From JAEINY01 sp942490535 (GTDB lineage Bacteria; Bacteroidota; Bacteroidia; Bacteroidales; Marinilabiliaceae), in the NCBI GenBank assembly GCA_942490535.1, contig CALNXQ010000005.1:2046001-2110000 (forward strand): a stretch of 64,000 bases of DNA, given 5' to 3'. The position numbers and the translations under genes are program-made. Positions 1 to 7,377 of this stretch are shown here, in pieces (position 1 is the first letter of the stretch; each line of letters starts with the position of its first letter). The notes below the pieces were generated by a model that saw nothing but the letters and a program-made list of their open reading frames with translations, was not told the origin of the DNA and made no database searches.

Positions 1-715
1 ATTTCAGCTGCTGAAGCGTGTTTTTGGGTTTGAACTGTCGGCTGTATTTTTGGAGCAGGGGCAATTTGCGCAGGACTACCAGCATGAGTAAAGCCATTAC
101 TATGCGGGCAACTAAAGTAGAGATGCCGGCGCCGTTGAGTCCCATTTCCGGGAAGCCCCAATGGCCTCTAATGAGCAGGAAGTTGCCGATGATGTTTAAT
201 ATATTGGCCGTAATGGTAATGTACATGGCAATCCGGGTGTTGGACAGGCCTTCAGCCACTTGTTTACCGGCCAGAAACAGCATGAGGGGTAAAATGGAGC
301 ACCCGATGATGATAAAATAGGGCTGCGATAGGGGTAAAATGCTGTTGGGTTGCTGCATGTACGGCATCGCTACATACAATACAGCCGTGGCGATCAGTAA
401 AAACAGGGCCATTATTAAGTTGGAGAGGAAGGCACTCTTTTTAAGGGTGATGAGCTCTTGCCATTTTCCTTTGCCCAGGGCATTGCCAACCAAAGGTGTG
501 ATGGCCATGGCAAATCCCATCCCAAAAATAAGCGGTAGTGAAAATAAAGTATTCGCAAAGGCCGCCGCTGCTAAAGGGGTTTTGCCCAAATGACCGATCA
601 TCATGTTGTCTGCTAATCCTACAGTGATCTGCCCCACCTGTGCAATGATCACAGGTAACGCCAAACGCCGGGTTTCCCGATAGTGAGGCCGGTATAAGCG
701 CCAAAATCGTTTCAT
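1..715 (-). CDS. MATE family efflux transporter (N-terminal 238 residues; runs off the window)
   Basis: Reading the minus strand from the ATG at 715 gives an uninterrupted frame to the window edge. It begins MKRFWRLYRPHYRETRRLAL and continues with the MATE hallmark LPVIIAQVGQITVGLADNMM (membrane helix 1) and a second repeat of hydrophobic segments. Short loops such as the GLNGAGIST stretch near residue 205 are typical of the family. MATE proteins export drugs or metabolites across the inner membrane in exchange for protons or sodium; the substrate cannot be read here. About half of a usual 450-residue protein is present, with the C-terminal half off the left edge. The coding direction is certain because the other frames here are broken or lack family similarity. 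Confidence 0.85.
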   Translation of the reverse strand, partial: MKRFWRLYRPHYRETRRLALPVIIAQVGQITVGLADNMMIGHLGKTPLAAAAFANTLFSLPLIFGMGFAMAITPLVGNALGKGKWQELITLKKSAFLSNLIMALFLLIATAVLYVAMPYMQQPNSILPLSQPYFIIIGCSILPLMLFLAGKQVAEGLSNTRIAMYITITANILNIIGNFLLIRGHWGFPEMGLNGAGISTLVARIVMALLMLVVLRKLPLLQKYSRQFKPKNTLQQLK

Positions 716-1145
716 ACAAGTAATAAGTTATGAGGTTTTTACCGGGCGAGACCTTCTCCCTGGCAACATCTCCGTCAGTCATTTTGAGCAAAGCCGGGAG
801 GCTCTGGGTTTCAAGGTGAGAAACAAGGACTGATCGGTCGACAATGTTAACAGGTCGCCAAAATCAGGGGGCGAAAGTAGAGAATTTATCTCTTAAAAGA
901 GGTTAAAGGACATACATATTTATTAACATGCCGATGAGGGGCGGGATGTTCATCAATGGTGTTTTAGATTCGATGGGGGTATCCCTAACGTGATTCGTTA
1001 ACACCGTCTTTGGGAGTTGGCCGGGTGGGCCTGGAAAGATAGTACAGAGCTCACTGAACTACAAGGCGAATTGTGGTTCACTGCGGTTAGCAATCTCATC
1101 TTGGCTGCCCGGTATGGCATGTCTTTTCAAGGCTCTTTAGGATTT
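716..1145. other. Intergenic region of 430 bp with leader of the MATE gene
   Basis: No convincing gene. On the minus strand CGAAAGTA at 872-879 reads TACTTTCG, one mismatch from the Bacteroidota -7 box TAnnTTTG, and could drive the MATE gene with a leader of about 150 nt; no good -33 box is visible. Inside that leader lies a short dispersed-repeat-like sequence (774-808). The rest (900-1145) is unremarkable, with only weak dyads. Confidence 0.35.
774..808. repeat. Short dispersed intergenic repeat-like element
   Basis: The sequence GTCAGTCATTTTGAGCAAAG followed by CCGGGAGGCTCTGG resembles the widespread GTCATTCTGAGC-GAAGC type of intergenic repeat seen in many bacterial genomes. It is degenerate here. 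Recognition is by pattern only; copies elsewhere in the genome cannot be checked from this window. Confidence 0.3.
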
Positions 1146-2240
1146 CTATTCCAAGAAAGTAAGGTGATTAGCGAGTGCTGTTCGATAATCCATCACGTAT
1201 TTGATAACGCCGTTGTAATCGTCAATACCGGTTTTTATTTTATTGGTTTTGAGGTAGACGTCATTGGCTTTTGAAGCTGCTTTTTCCACTTTTTCATGAC
1301 TTAGCGCCCGGTAGTGGGCCTGAAGGTTGCGCAGGTCCACCCGCACTTCTTGGCGCAAGGGTTGGACAAGTGCTTTGAAGTCTTCCAAATGACGGGCCTG
1401 GTAGATAAAAAAACGAAGCAGATAGCTGTTGGCACTGTATTGCAAGCGAGGGTCGGGCGATTGATGACACACCAGCCAGGCGTAAAAGTTGGCTTCGGCT
1501 TCGCTGGTGATGCCTCGCCGGTGGGCTGTTTCATGGGCCAGTACACAGGGGTATTCGGTGGGATACAAATAGTGGTTGGTATGTATTTCACTGAAGAAAG
1601 GGCCGTAGTAACCACCCACCCCAGCGGCCGCCCAAAAACGGCTGAATAAGGCGGTTTTGGGCCGGCTATCGCCATAGTCATCCAGTTGCAGCCAGTGATG
1701 ATTGTCAGCATAGGCTTGTGAAACGGCGTGTTGAATTGCATCCTGATCAAGTGAATCCATGGGCATCCATGATGCGTTGGTGCATTGGATGAGCCAGGTG
1801 AAGACTTCTTTGAATGCTTCGGTTGAAGGAGGCGCTGCCTCCAGGTCCAGGCGTTCATTTAGCCCTTGGCGGTAGTAATTGAAACCCCATAACCAGTAAA
1901 AGGCCAGGTAGGCCAGCGCTACGGTGTTGGCCACCGTTTTTAGGAAAGGCCGGAAGCGCAGTTTGCCAATGATCAGAAAAGTAATCAATGCCAACAGGAA
2001 GAATGCGAGAACAACATAAAACAGATCGCTAATGGAAAAAGGAATCCAGCCACTGAAGTAAGAAAGAAGGCGGGCAATTGGCGGGTATAAACCCCTGGAA
2101 TAAATCTGTTCAACACGGCCGGGAGCCAGTGCGGCCAGTTCGGTCAGGCCGAACGTTAGTAAAGCGACCGCAACGATGTAGGCGGTTTTGGAAGTAGATA
2201 TCCTTTTAAGCAATGTCATGTGCCTCGTGAAAGTGTTCAT
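1146..2240 (-). CDS. DUF3810-type membrane protein with HExxH motif
   Basis: 364 residues. The N-terminus has about three membrane helices (roughly residues 18-38, 60-90 and 95-120), then a soluble domain holding HETAH at residues 236-240 (His236, Glu237, His240). This is followed about 10 residues later by the acidic SEAEANFYAW stretch, the layout of a gluzincin-like zinc peptidase. DUF3810 proteins are common in Bacteroidota and have no proven substrate, so peptidase activity is inferred from the motif. A second in-frame ATG at 2219 (residue 8) is preceded by a weak GAGG and is an equally plausible start. The gene stands alone, and its 5' end abuts the terminator of the small gene upstream. 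Confidence 0.7.
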   Translation of the reverse strand: MNTFTRHMTLLKRISTSKTAYIVAVALLTFGLTELAALAPGRVEQIYSRGLYPPIARLLSYFSGWIPFSISDLFYVVLAFFLLALITFLIIGKLRFRPFLKTVANTVALAYLAFYWLWGFNYYRQGLNERLDLEAAPPSTEAFKEVFTWLIQCTNASWMPMDSLDQDAIQHAVSQAYADNHHWLQLDDYGDSRPKTALFSRFWAAAGVGGYYGPFFSEIHTNHYLYPTEYPCVLAHETAHRRGITSEAEANFYAWLVCHQSPDPRLQYSANSYLLRFFIYQARHLEDFKALVQPLRQEVRVDLRNLQAHYRALSHEKVEKAASKANDVYLKTNKIKTGIDDYNGVIKYVMDYRTALANHLTFLE

Positions 2241-2250
2241 TCAAAGATAT

Positions 2251-2281
2251 AAAAAAGGCAACCTAAAACTAAGCTGCCTTT
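2251..2281 (-). terminator. Rho-independent terminator of the small secreted-protein gene
   Basis: On the minus strand the 7-bp stem AAAGGCA/TGCCTTT (2254-2260 with 2275-2281) encloses a 14-nt loop and runs into a T tract. It lies 39 nt beyond the stop codon of the 2320-2775 gene and just before the start of the DUF3810 gene. Confidence 0.7.
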
Positions 2282-2319
2282 CGTTGTAATGATCTTCAAC
2301 GGACCAATTTATGTCATTA

Positions 2320-2775
2320 TTATTTCTTCTTGAAGAAATACACGTTGCGTTCCTGTGAATTAGGAATACCAATAATGTTGTTGAGGTAATCGTTTTTATT
2401 GGTTAAGCCACTCTTTTGTACATATCCTTCACCCATGGGCATGCAGGCGCCCCAGGATCCGCTCTGGATGCAATCGCTTAAATCGGTGATGCGGGCAATG
2501 GTATGTGTACCAACGGTGATCACCACAAAATGATAAGCGCCGGCTTGTTCCAATACTTCTTTTACATTTTCTTTGGTTAAAGCGACTGTTTTGTCTGCTT
2601 GCGCGGCGGCTAATTCGCTGATGGAGGCGATGGGGGTGCCGGCATTCAGTTCGGCTTTCTCGAAAGAGATGATGCCATTCAGGAATTCGGTTAACGTTTC
2701 CACTTTACTTTGGGCATTCAATGTGGTTGAAACAACCAACACCAAAGCCATCAATACTAAATTAAGCTTTTTCAT
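2320..2775 (-). CDS. Small secreted protein of unknown function
   Basis: 151 residues beginning with a clear signal peptide (MKKLNLVLMALVLVVSTTLNAQ, cleavage expected after NAQ at about residue 22), so the mature protein of about 130 residues is periplasmic or secreted. Two cysteines flank a Trp-Gly segment (CIQSGSWGAC, near residues 102-111) and could form a disulfide. The C-terminus ends in a lysine run. No family is recognised with confidence and no function is claimed. It is a single-gene unit with its own terminator at 2251-2281. Confidence 0.65.
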   Translation of the reverse strand: MKKLNLVLMALVLVVSTTLNAQSKVETLTEFLNGIISFEKAELNAGTPIASISELAAAQADKTVALTKENVKEVLEQAGAYHFVVITVGTHTIARITDLSDCIQSGSWGACMPMGEGYVQKSGLTNKNDYLNNIIGIPNSQERNVYFFKKK

Positions 2776-2882
2776 TGTGTTCGGGTTTTAAAATAGATTG
2801 TATTTCAGGGTAAAGATACTGAAATCTCAAACAGTTGAGTTGTGCGATAGGGATTTCAAGCACTCCTGTTTAAAAAAAACAG

Positions 2883-2913
2883 AATCTCTGTGACTCAATG
2901 GCTCTGTGTTGAA
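2883..2913. repeat. Degenerate CTCTGTG-type intergenic repeat
   Basis: The run CTCTGTGACTCAATGGCTCTGTGTTGAA resembles intergenic elements of Bacteroidota built from repeated CT(C/T)TGTG units. A related CACAAAGAC sequence occurs at 11156. The call rests on pattern only and nothing shows a function. Confidence 0.3.
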
Positions 2914-3007
2914 TGCTATATGTATTCCTGATTATCATTGCATAAAGATTCCTCATCTTCACCACCCGGTGCCATTTTTTACTAGTTTTGAGCCGAAATC
3001 GCCAACT

Positions 3008-4099
3008 ATGTTTTTGAAGGAAAAGCTAAAAATTTGGGCCACTCAACTTTTCAGGAAGTTAAAGTACCATTTCTTGTTTTGGAATGGGGCTTTGTTCTTT
3101 TATCTTTTCATGACCGGTAATGACGCTTTATTTATCAATTACTTTGGGCTGCTTAAGGTAGATACCGTGTATGGCAATATCATTTATCTGGCCACGGGCA
3201 TTACCCTTCTTTTTTCTGTTTTAGACATGTTCTTTTCCGATCGGGTCATGCGTTTTTCCCCCGTTCGCAACGTGTCGTTCTTACGCTCGCTATTCTATCT
3301 GGCATTGGGCTATGGGCTTGTCTTTATGGCTGCCAATAAAGCTATGAAGTGGGCAGAAGTGTGGGATTATACCGGTTTGCTGACGCGGGCGCCGGCTTTT
3401 CATATGGATTGGTTCCGTTTTCTGATCTACTTTTGGCTGGTGTGTATCCTTAATAGTCTGTTTAAAGCCATTCATAAGAAGATAGGGGTCGGTATTTTCT
3501 TCGATTGGTTTTTGGGCCGGCTCAATAAACCACGGGAAGAGGTGCGCATTTTCATGTTTATCGACATGAAAAGATCGACTACCATTGCCGAGAGCCTGGG
3601 CCATAAAAAATTCAGCCACCTGGTGCAGGATGTGTTCAACGACATGGCCATGGTGGATAATTACCATGGCGAAATTTATCAATACCTGGGTGATGGAGCC
3701 ATTGTCTCGTGGGATGTGAAGAAAGGCACTAAAAACAATAATTGCATCAAATCCTTTTTCGCCTTTTTACGGGTGATTGAACGACAGTCGCGGTATTACA
3801 ATTGGAAATACGGGGAAGTGCCGTCCTTTAAAGCCGGCTTGCACATCGGTAAAACCATGGTGCTGCAGGTGGGCAATGTACGACGCGACATTTCTTACAA
3901 CGGCGATACCATTAACACTACCGCACGCATTGAGTCCATGTGTAATGCCTATAAGCAAGACCTGTTAATTTCGGGTGTCTTGTATGAATCACTGGATAAT
4001 CAGGATGAATACAGCTTCAAAGAGATCGATAAGATCAAACTAAAAGGGAAACGACGTAGCGTGCAGATCTATCAGGTCAAGCAAAAGCCCGGACGATAG
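3008..4099 (+). CDS. Membrane-anchored class III adenylate/guanylate cyclase
   Basis: Starting at the ATG at 3008, 363 residues. An upstream in-frame ATG at 2906 would add 34 residues that look non-coding. The N-terminal half has about five hydrophobic segments (roughly residues 20-45, 50-75, 90-115 and 135-165). The C-terminal half is a class III cyclase domain. Metal-binding Asp186 lies in FIDMKRST and Asp229 in YLGDGA; the transition-state Asn303 and Arg307 lie in NTTARIE. At the position where adenylate cyclases usually carry a substrate-selecting lysine, before xxGD, this protein has Gln225, so cAMP versus cGMP cannot be decided. The protein should make a cyclic nucleotide at the inner membrane as a dimer. 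It is monocistronic, with a 21-bp tandem array about 40 bp downstream. Confidence 0.8.
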   Translation: MFLKEKLKIWATQLFRKLKYHFLFWNGALFFYLFMTGNDALFINYFGLLKVDTVYGNIIYLATGITLLFSVLDMFFSDRVMRFSPVRNVSFLRSLFYLALGYGLVFMAANKAMKWAEVWDYTGLLTRAPAFHMDWFRFLIYFWLVCILNSLFKAIHKKIGVGIFFDWFLGRLNKPREEVRIFMFIDMKRSTTIAESLGHKKFSHLVQDVFNDMAMVDNYHGEIYQYLGDGAIVSWDVKKGTKNNNCIKSFFAFLRVIERQSRYYNWKYGEVPSFKAGLHIGKTMVLQVGNVRRDISYNGDTINTTARIESMCNAYKQDLLISGVLYESLDNQDEYSFKEIDKIKLKGKRRSVQIYQVKQKPGR

Positions 4100-4140
4100 C
4101 TTTGGTGAATCCGGAAGGTACGTTTTTCCATGACATTTGT

Positions 4141-4329
4141 TTTCGCGACCTCAAAAACGCCCTTCCTGACCTCGCCGACGCCGTTCGCCACCTCGCCGAC
4201 GCCTTTCCTGACCTCATCGACGCCGTTCGCTACCTCCATAACGCCTTTCCCTACCTCACCGACGCCCTTCGTTACCTCAAAAATCCCTTTCCTGACCTCC
4301 CCGACGCCCTGCGCCACCTAATCGACGGT
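4141..4329. repeat. Nine-unit tandem array of exact 21-bp period (42-bp higher order)
   Basis: Nine consecutive 21-bp units fill 4141-4329 with no change in phase. Conserved bases in each unit are TTC at positions 2-4 (CTGC in the last), ACCT near positions 8-11, and (C/A)GACGCC at the end. Odd units tend to read TTCGC(C/T) and even units TTCCTGAC, giving a 42-bp dimer. Because 21 is a multiple of three, several frames stay open; the minus strand would read as KGVxEVx heptads from a GTG at 4317. No start, ribosome site or family supports translation. It lies in the 3' region of the cyclase gene. Confidence 0.85.
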
Positions 4330-4588
4330 GTCATTCGCCTAAAAAAAGGAAATGCACAGGCTGGGGATAGCTTTTCTCAATGTTATGGACACGCTAGTGG
4401 ATGATAATTGCACGATTGTCAATCAAAAAGAGCTGTTTGTCAACAGTTGAAGTTCGGTGGTTTACATTTGCAATAAAATAGGGTTAACTTTAATAATACA
4501 AAGGATTACATTTTTGTTAATCTTTTTTTCTGCGCAGGATCTTTTTAAAATCAATATTGGAATTCAGTTTTTTTTAAATTTTAAAGAG
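4330..4588. other. Intergenic region and leader of the 4589 gene
   Basis: No gene seen. It begins with an A-rich tract and contains the candidate promoter at 4436-4470. The remaining AT-rich sequence (4471-4588) would be an mRNA leader of about 110 nt with no recognised riboswitch. Confidence 0.4.
4436..4470 (+). promoter_or_regulatory. Candidate Bacteroidota sigma promoter
   Basis: TACATTTG at 4463-4470 matches the -7 consensus TAnnTTTG exactly. TTTG at 4436-4439 could be the -33 box, although the 23-nt spacing is slightly long. It would drive the gene starting at 4589. Confidence 0.4.
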
Positions 4589-5275
4589 ATGAAAAAACAG
4601 TTTCATTTTCCCTATTCAGAGCTCATTCAGCGCGCTGATAAAATGGGACCTATCGTGGTGCGGGACCAGGAGCAATTAGCTATTTATGGTTTTGAGCCTG
4701 ATACAGCGTTGAGAATCCAGACGAAAGCTGATGTGTTGCGCAATTTGCCCACCGATGAATATTGGATTGGTCAGCAGATGCTGAAAACAGAAGCTAAAAA
4801 GGAAGTACGCACACAGTTGGACGAGTTGCTCTCTGATTTCAGACACCGTTGCAAACGCGCTTTGGGGGAAGATAGTATTAACTACAAGTTGTTTCGCTTT
4901 TCGCGATTGTCCGGTATGAATGATCGGGATGTCATCATTTTTGGCAAAAATGCGATCAAATCTACAGAAGGTATGCTGGAGGTGTTAGCTACCCATCACA
5001 TCGATCCCGACTATTTGGAAAATTTTAATGACTTACTGGGCCAATTGGATAAAGCCCTGGATGCGCAGGCGGAGATGGAGAACATCCGCACCCGCAAGCA
5101 GAGTGAACGCATGCAGCTGGCCAATGAGTTGTACCAGGTTATCAGGGATGTGTGTGAAACCGGCAAGTTGATTTGGAAGGGTAAGGAGGAGAACAACTAT
5201 GCCGATTATGTGCTTTATGGATCGCCCAAGTCGACGAAAGTAGAAACGGAAGTGACCGATACTAATAAAGAATAG
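4589..5275 (+). CDS. Uncharacterised helical protein
   Basis: 228 residues from the ATG at 4589, chosen because AAAGAG lies just upstream and the sequence MKKQFHFPYSELIQRADKM looks like a protein start; the 44 extra residues possible from 4457 look like untranslated leader. The product is soluble, highly charged and predicted helical, with Lys/Arg/Glu-rich segments around residues 70-100 and 165-200, no signal peptide and no membrane segment. I do not recognise the family. The gene is monocistronic and ends in a strong terminator at 5309-5343. A structural or DNA-associated role would be speculation. Confidence 0.6.
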   Translation: MKKQFHFPYSELIQRADKMGPIVVRDQEQLAIYGFEPDTALRIQTKADVLRNLPTDEYWIGQQMLKTEAKKEVRTQLDELLSDFRHRCKRALGEDSINYKLFRFSRLSGMNDRDVIIFGKNAIKSTEGMLEVLATHHIDPDYLENFNDLLGQLDKALDAQAEMENIRTRKQSERMQLANELYQVIRDVCETGKLIWKGKEENNYADYVLYGSPKSTKVETEVTDTNKE

Positions 5276-5308
5276 GTTTTAGGGAGTTGGTATGTTGTTA
5301 AGGATCGG

Positions 5309-5343
5309 AATAACCCCACTTTCTGTTACTAAGTGGGGTTATT
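5309..5343 (+). terminator. Strong hairpin terminator
   Basis: A perfect 13-bp stem AATAACCCCACTT/AAGTGGGGTTATT (5309-5321 with 5331-5343) with a 9-nt loop, followed by TTG. It lies 34 nt after the stop of the 4589 gene. Confidence 0.85.
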
Positions 5344-5406
5344 TTGTAAATCTATGGATATCGTAAAAGAAAAGTATATATTCATAGTTTTAAAATAAGT
5401 GCCATT

Positions 5407-5781
5407 ATGAAACTAATAACCAAATGCCCTCATTGTGGAACCCAATTAAAAGTAAAAGCATTCCTGGTGGAAGATCGGCTGGAATTGGCTGAAGCCAAAG
5501 GAAAGCAATTTGAAATGCAGTGTAAGAATTGTCACAAGCAACTAATGGTGGATGTGGATGATGTGATTGCAGAAGGTGATTTGTCAGCACTCCTGTGGGG
5601 GAGTCTATCTTTGTTGGCTGCGGCAATAGCCATTTTTTATTTCTGGGATGTGGGAATTTCAGCCTTCTTCACCCTGGCAATCCCCTTGGTAGTGGTGGTT
5701 TCTTCTTATGATAATCAACGTGCGAAGATTCGCTTGTTCAATGATTTGTATTACGATTCCAAACGCTTGCGCATACCCTAG
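5407..5781 (+). CDS. Small zinc-ribbon membrane protein
   Basis: 124 residues. The N-terminus has two CxxC pairs (Cys7/Cys10 and Cys39/Cys42) forming a likely zinc ribbon, with acidic residues between them. Two adjacent hydrophobic segments (about residues 60-80 and 83-102) form a membrane hairpin, and a short basic C-terminal tail follows. The zinc ribbon would sit in the cytoplasm. The family is not recognised and the function is unknown. The next feature is the end of the IS3 element, 54 bp downstream. Confidence 0.6.
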   Translation: MKLITKCPHCGTQLKVKAFLVEDRLELAEAKGKQFEMQCKNCHKQLMVDVDDVIAEGDLSALLWGSLSLLAAAIAIFYFWDVGISAFFTLAIPLVVVVSSYDNQRAKIRLFNDLYYDSKRLRIP

Positions 5782-5859
5782 TGAGGTGTGCGTATATGGG
5801 TTCTCCGTGTTTGGCTGCTGGTAAATACCTGTATATGCCTAAATAAGGTTGACCGTTTT

Positions 5860-6813
5860 TTAACACTGATAACTCCTTCTGAGTTTTAATTCTTGAGCGA
5901 TATTTGATTCAGAAGGATTGTTGTCCTTAGACCAGAGGGCTGAAAAAGCCCTTTGGTCCTGAGTTTTTAATTCCGTCGCTGACTTCTCATCGTCGGATTG
6001 TTGTCCATTACAAATATACTTCATTTCAAACGCTATGGGGGTTAAACGTTGTAACTCAATATGTGGTTTTTCAAAATTATAGAGTAATACTGTCCGGTCA
6101 ACTTCTTTAATCAAGTCATTAAAGCTATTGATAGAACGATGTTTCAGGTAATTGTTTTTAATTACTCCATTCAACCTTTCTGCTTTGCCGTTTTCCCATG
6201 CAAATTCACACATACTATTTTGTATGTCTTCTTTTTCCGTCAGTTTTAGAAATTCTTTATCGTAGTATTGACCTCCACCATCAGAATGAAATATTACGTT
6301 TGTTATCTGTTGTTTTTCCCTTTTCCGAGTTTTTATTGCCATTACTAAGGCAGGCAAAGTAGTCTGTTCTGTTATTAAACTTTTTGATATAGAGTATCCA
6401 ATAAGTCTCCTGGAGAACGCATCAATTATAAAAGTGAGATAATAAAATCGTTCATTGACTTCAAAATAGGTAATATCACTTTGCCATACTTGATTTAGCC
6501 GGGATATTTGAACATTTTCCAATAGGTTAGCAAACCTGATTACGCCCGAACTATCTGTTGTATTACGCCTGTTTTTAGACCGTTTAAGCATTAAATTTTG
6601 GCTGTGACAAAAAGATTCGAATGCATCGCGCCCCATCATTCGTGGATTAAGTTTAAAATACATATCACGAACTCCCATGGTAGGATGATCATGCCTTATC
6701 TCGTAAATTAACAGCAAGAGTTGTTGCTGCTCGGAACGTACCTTTTGTAAACGGTCCATTTTCTGGTGGAAAGCTTGCTTACTAATTCCTATTGCGTGAT
6801 AAAGCCGGTTCAT
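5860..6813 (-). CDS. IS3 transposase OrfB (integrase-like catalytic part)
   Basis: 317 residues. An HTH_21-like N-terminal segment with YFKLNPR (about residues 30-85) precedes an rve integrase core. The catalytic triad is visible as Asp113 in WQSDITYF, Asp178 in FHSDGGGQY and Glu212 in ENGKAERLNG, the DD(35)E arrangement of IS3 transposases. It catalyses cutting and joining of the element ends. Its ATG overlaps the orfA stop as ATGA, and its frame is open upstream to the A9 run at 6870-6878, so the active enzyme is probably an OrfAB fusion. The C-terminal 50 residues are poorly conserved and rich in Glu and Ser. Confidence 0.9.
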   Translation of the reverse strand: MNRLYHAIGISKQAFHQKMDRLQKVRSEQQQLLLLIYEIRHDHPTMGVRDMYFKLNPRMMGRDAFESFCHSQNLMLKRSKNRRNTTDSSGVIRFANLLENVQISRLNQVWQSDITYFEVNERFYYLTFIIDAFSRRLIGYSISKSLITEQTTLPALVMAIKTRKREKQQITNVIFHSDGGGQYYDKEFLKLTEKEDIQNSMCEFAWENGKAERLNGVIKNNYLKHRSINSFNDLIKEVDRTVLLYNFEKPHIELQRLTPIAFEMKYICNGQQSDDEKSATELKTQDQRAFSALWSKDNNPSESNIAQELKLRRSYQC

Positions 6814-7235
6814 CTTGAAGTTGTATTTTTCTCGGTGAAGCCATATGAATTCAAGTGTTGGGTAGAAAATTTTTTTTTAATATCTATCCCATAAGTCTCC
6901 TCTGCTAATTCGATCATTTTATCCTTAAAATCCAGTAGTAGCTGTTTTTGTCCAATGATTTTCTCTAGTTCTGCGATCTGCTGTTTAAGACTTAACAGTT
7001 GCCGGGTGTCACTTTCGGTTTCAACAATAACTCGTTCTGTCTTATTTTTCATAGTCCCGAATTTATGTAACCATCTGTAAACATTAGTTTGGGAGACTTC
7101 ATATTGCCTGCATAATTCTGATACTTTGGTCTTACCACATTCTATTTCCCGAACTTTCTGAATTTTAAAGTTATCACTAAAACTTCTTTTCCTACGTTCT
7201 TCGGTCGTCATTTTAAACTGTACTCGAGTTGCCAT
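6810..7235 (-). CDS. IS3 OrfA (helix-turn-helix and leucine-zipper part)
   Basis: 141 residues from the ATG at 7235, which is preceded by AAAGG; a TTG at 7268 lies within the inverted repeat and is rejected as the start. Residues 10-65 form a transposase_8-type helix-turn-helix (KRSFSDNFKIQKVREIECGK, then SELCRQYEVSQTNVYRW), which binds the element ends. Residues about 80-120 are a heptad-repeat coiled coil for oligomerisation. The frame ends with an ATGA overlap into orfB. Confidence 0.88.
   Translation of the reverse strand: MATRVQFKMTTEERRKRSFSDNFKIQKVREIECGKTKVSELCRQYEVSQTNVYRWLHKFGTMKNKTERVIVETESDTRQLLSLKQQIAELEKIIGQKQLLLDFKDKMIELAEETYGIDIKKKFSTQHLNSYGFTEKNTTSR
6870..6878 (-). other. 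A9 programmed -1 frameshift site of the IS3 element
   Basis: In orfA the codons ATT AAA AAA AAA TTT contain nine consecutive A. OrfB lies in the -1 frame, and that frame opens right inside the run (the codon before it is TAA). It stays open without a stop through the orfB ATG. A slip on A AAA AAA would therefore give an OrfAB fusion of about 458 residues, the known expression mode of IS3 elements. Confidence 0.75.
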
Positions 7236-7295
7236 TTTGTAACCTTTTTTTGTTAGTAAAGTGGTCAACTTATTTCAGGCATTGACAACCTGTCG

Positions 7296-7321
7296 CTCAA
7301 AGCGTACATAACCACTTTGAG
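7296..7321. repeat. Inverted repeat CTCAAAG-N12-CTTTGAG
   Basis: A 7-bp inverted repeat with a 12-bp spacer lies between the IS right end and the CstA gene. The same arms with the same spacer length occur at 30761-30786. It could be a remnant of a dispersed intergenic element or a protein site. Confidence 0.4.
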
Positions 7322-7377
7322 GGGGGAGTAATGCCCTTCAAAGGCTTAAAGCCGCTATAGTGCTTACTGTCCCATCC

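Larger units (their letters stand above)
5836..7281 (-). mobile_element. IS3-family insertion sequence, 1446 bp, apparently intact
   Basis: Two overlapping frames, orfA and orfB, of IS3 type are bounded by imperfect inverted repeats. The left end reads TGCCTAAATAAGGTTGACC (5836-5854) and the right end, reverse-complemented, reads TGCCTGAAATAAGTTGACC (from 7281 inward). Ends are TG...CA as in IS3 elements and the length is usual for the family. No direct target duplication is visible (left flank TATA, right flank TTGA), so the insertion may be old or the element may have recombined. The transposase frames are unbroken, so it may still be mobile. Confidence 0.9.

Noticed and set aside
441..791. 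Minus-strand open frame across the start of the MATE gene
   Set aside because: It is another frame of the MATE gene and its leader; the MATE frame has clear family motifs and membrane helices.
4072..4317. Minus-strand frame coding KGVxEV heptads
   Set aside because: The start is GTG, the tail runs into the cyclase gene and the frame is open only because the 21-bp period is a multiple of three. Treated as a DNA repeat.
5829..7286. Target-site duplication flanking the IS3 element
   Set aside because: The sequences just outside the inverted repeats (TATA and TTGA) do not match.
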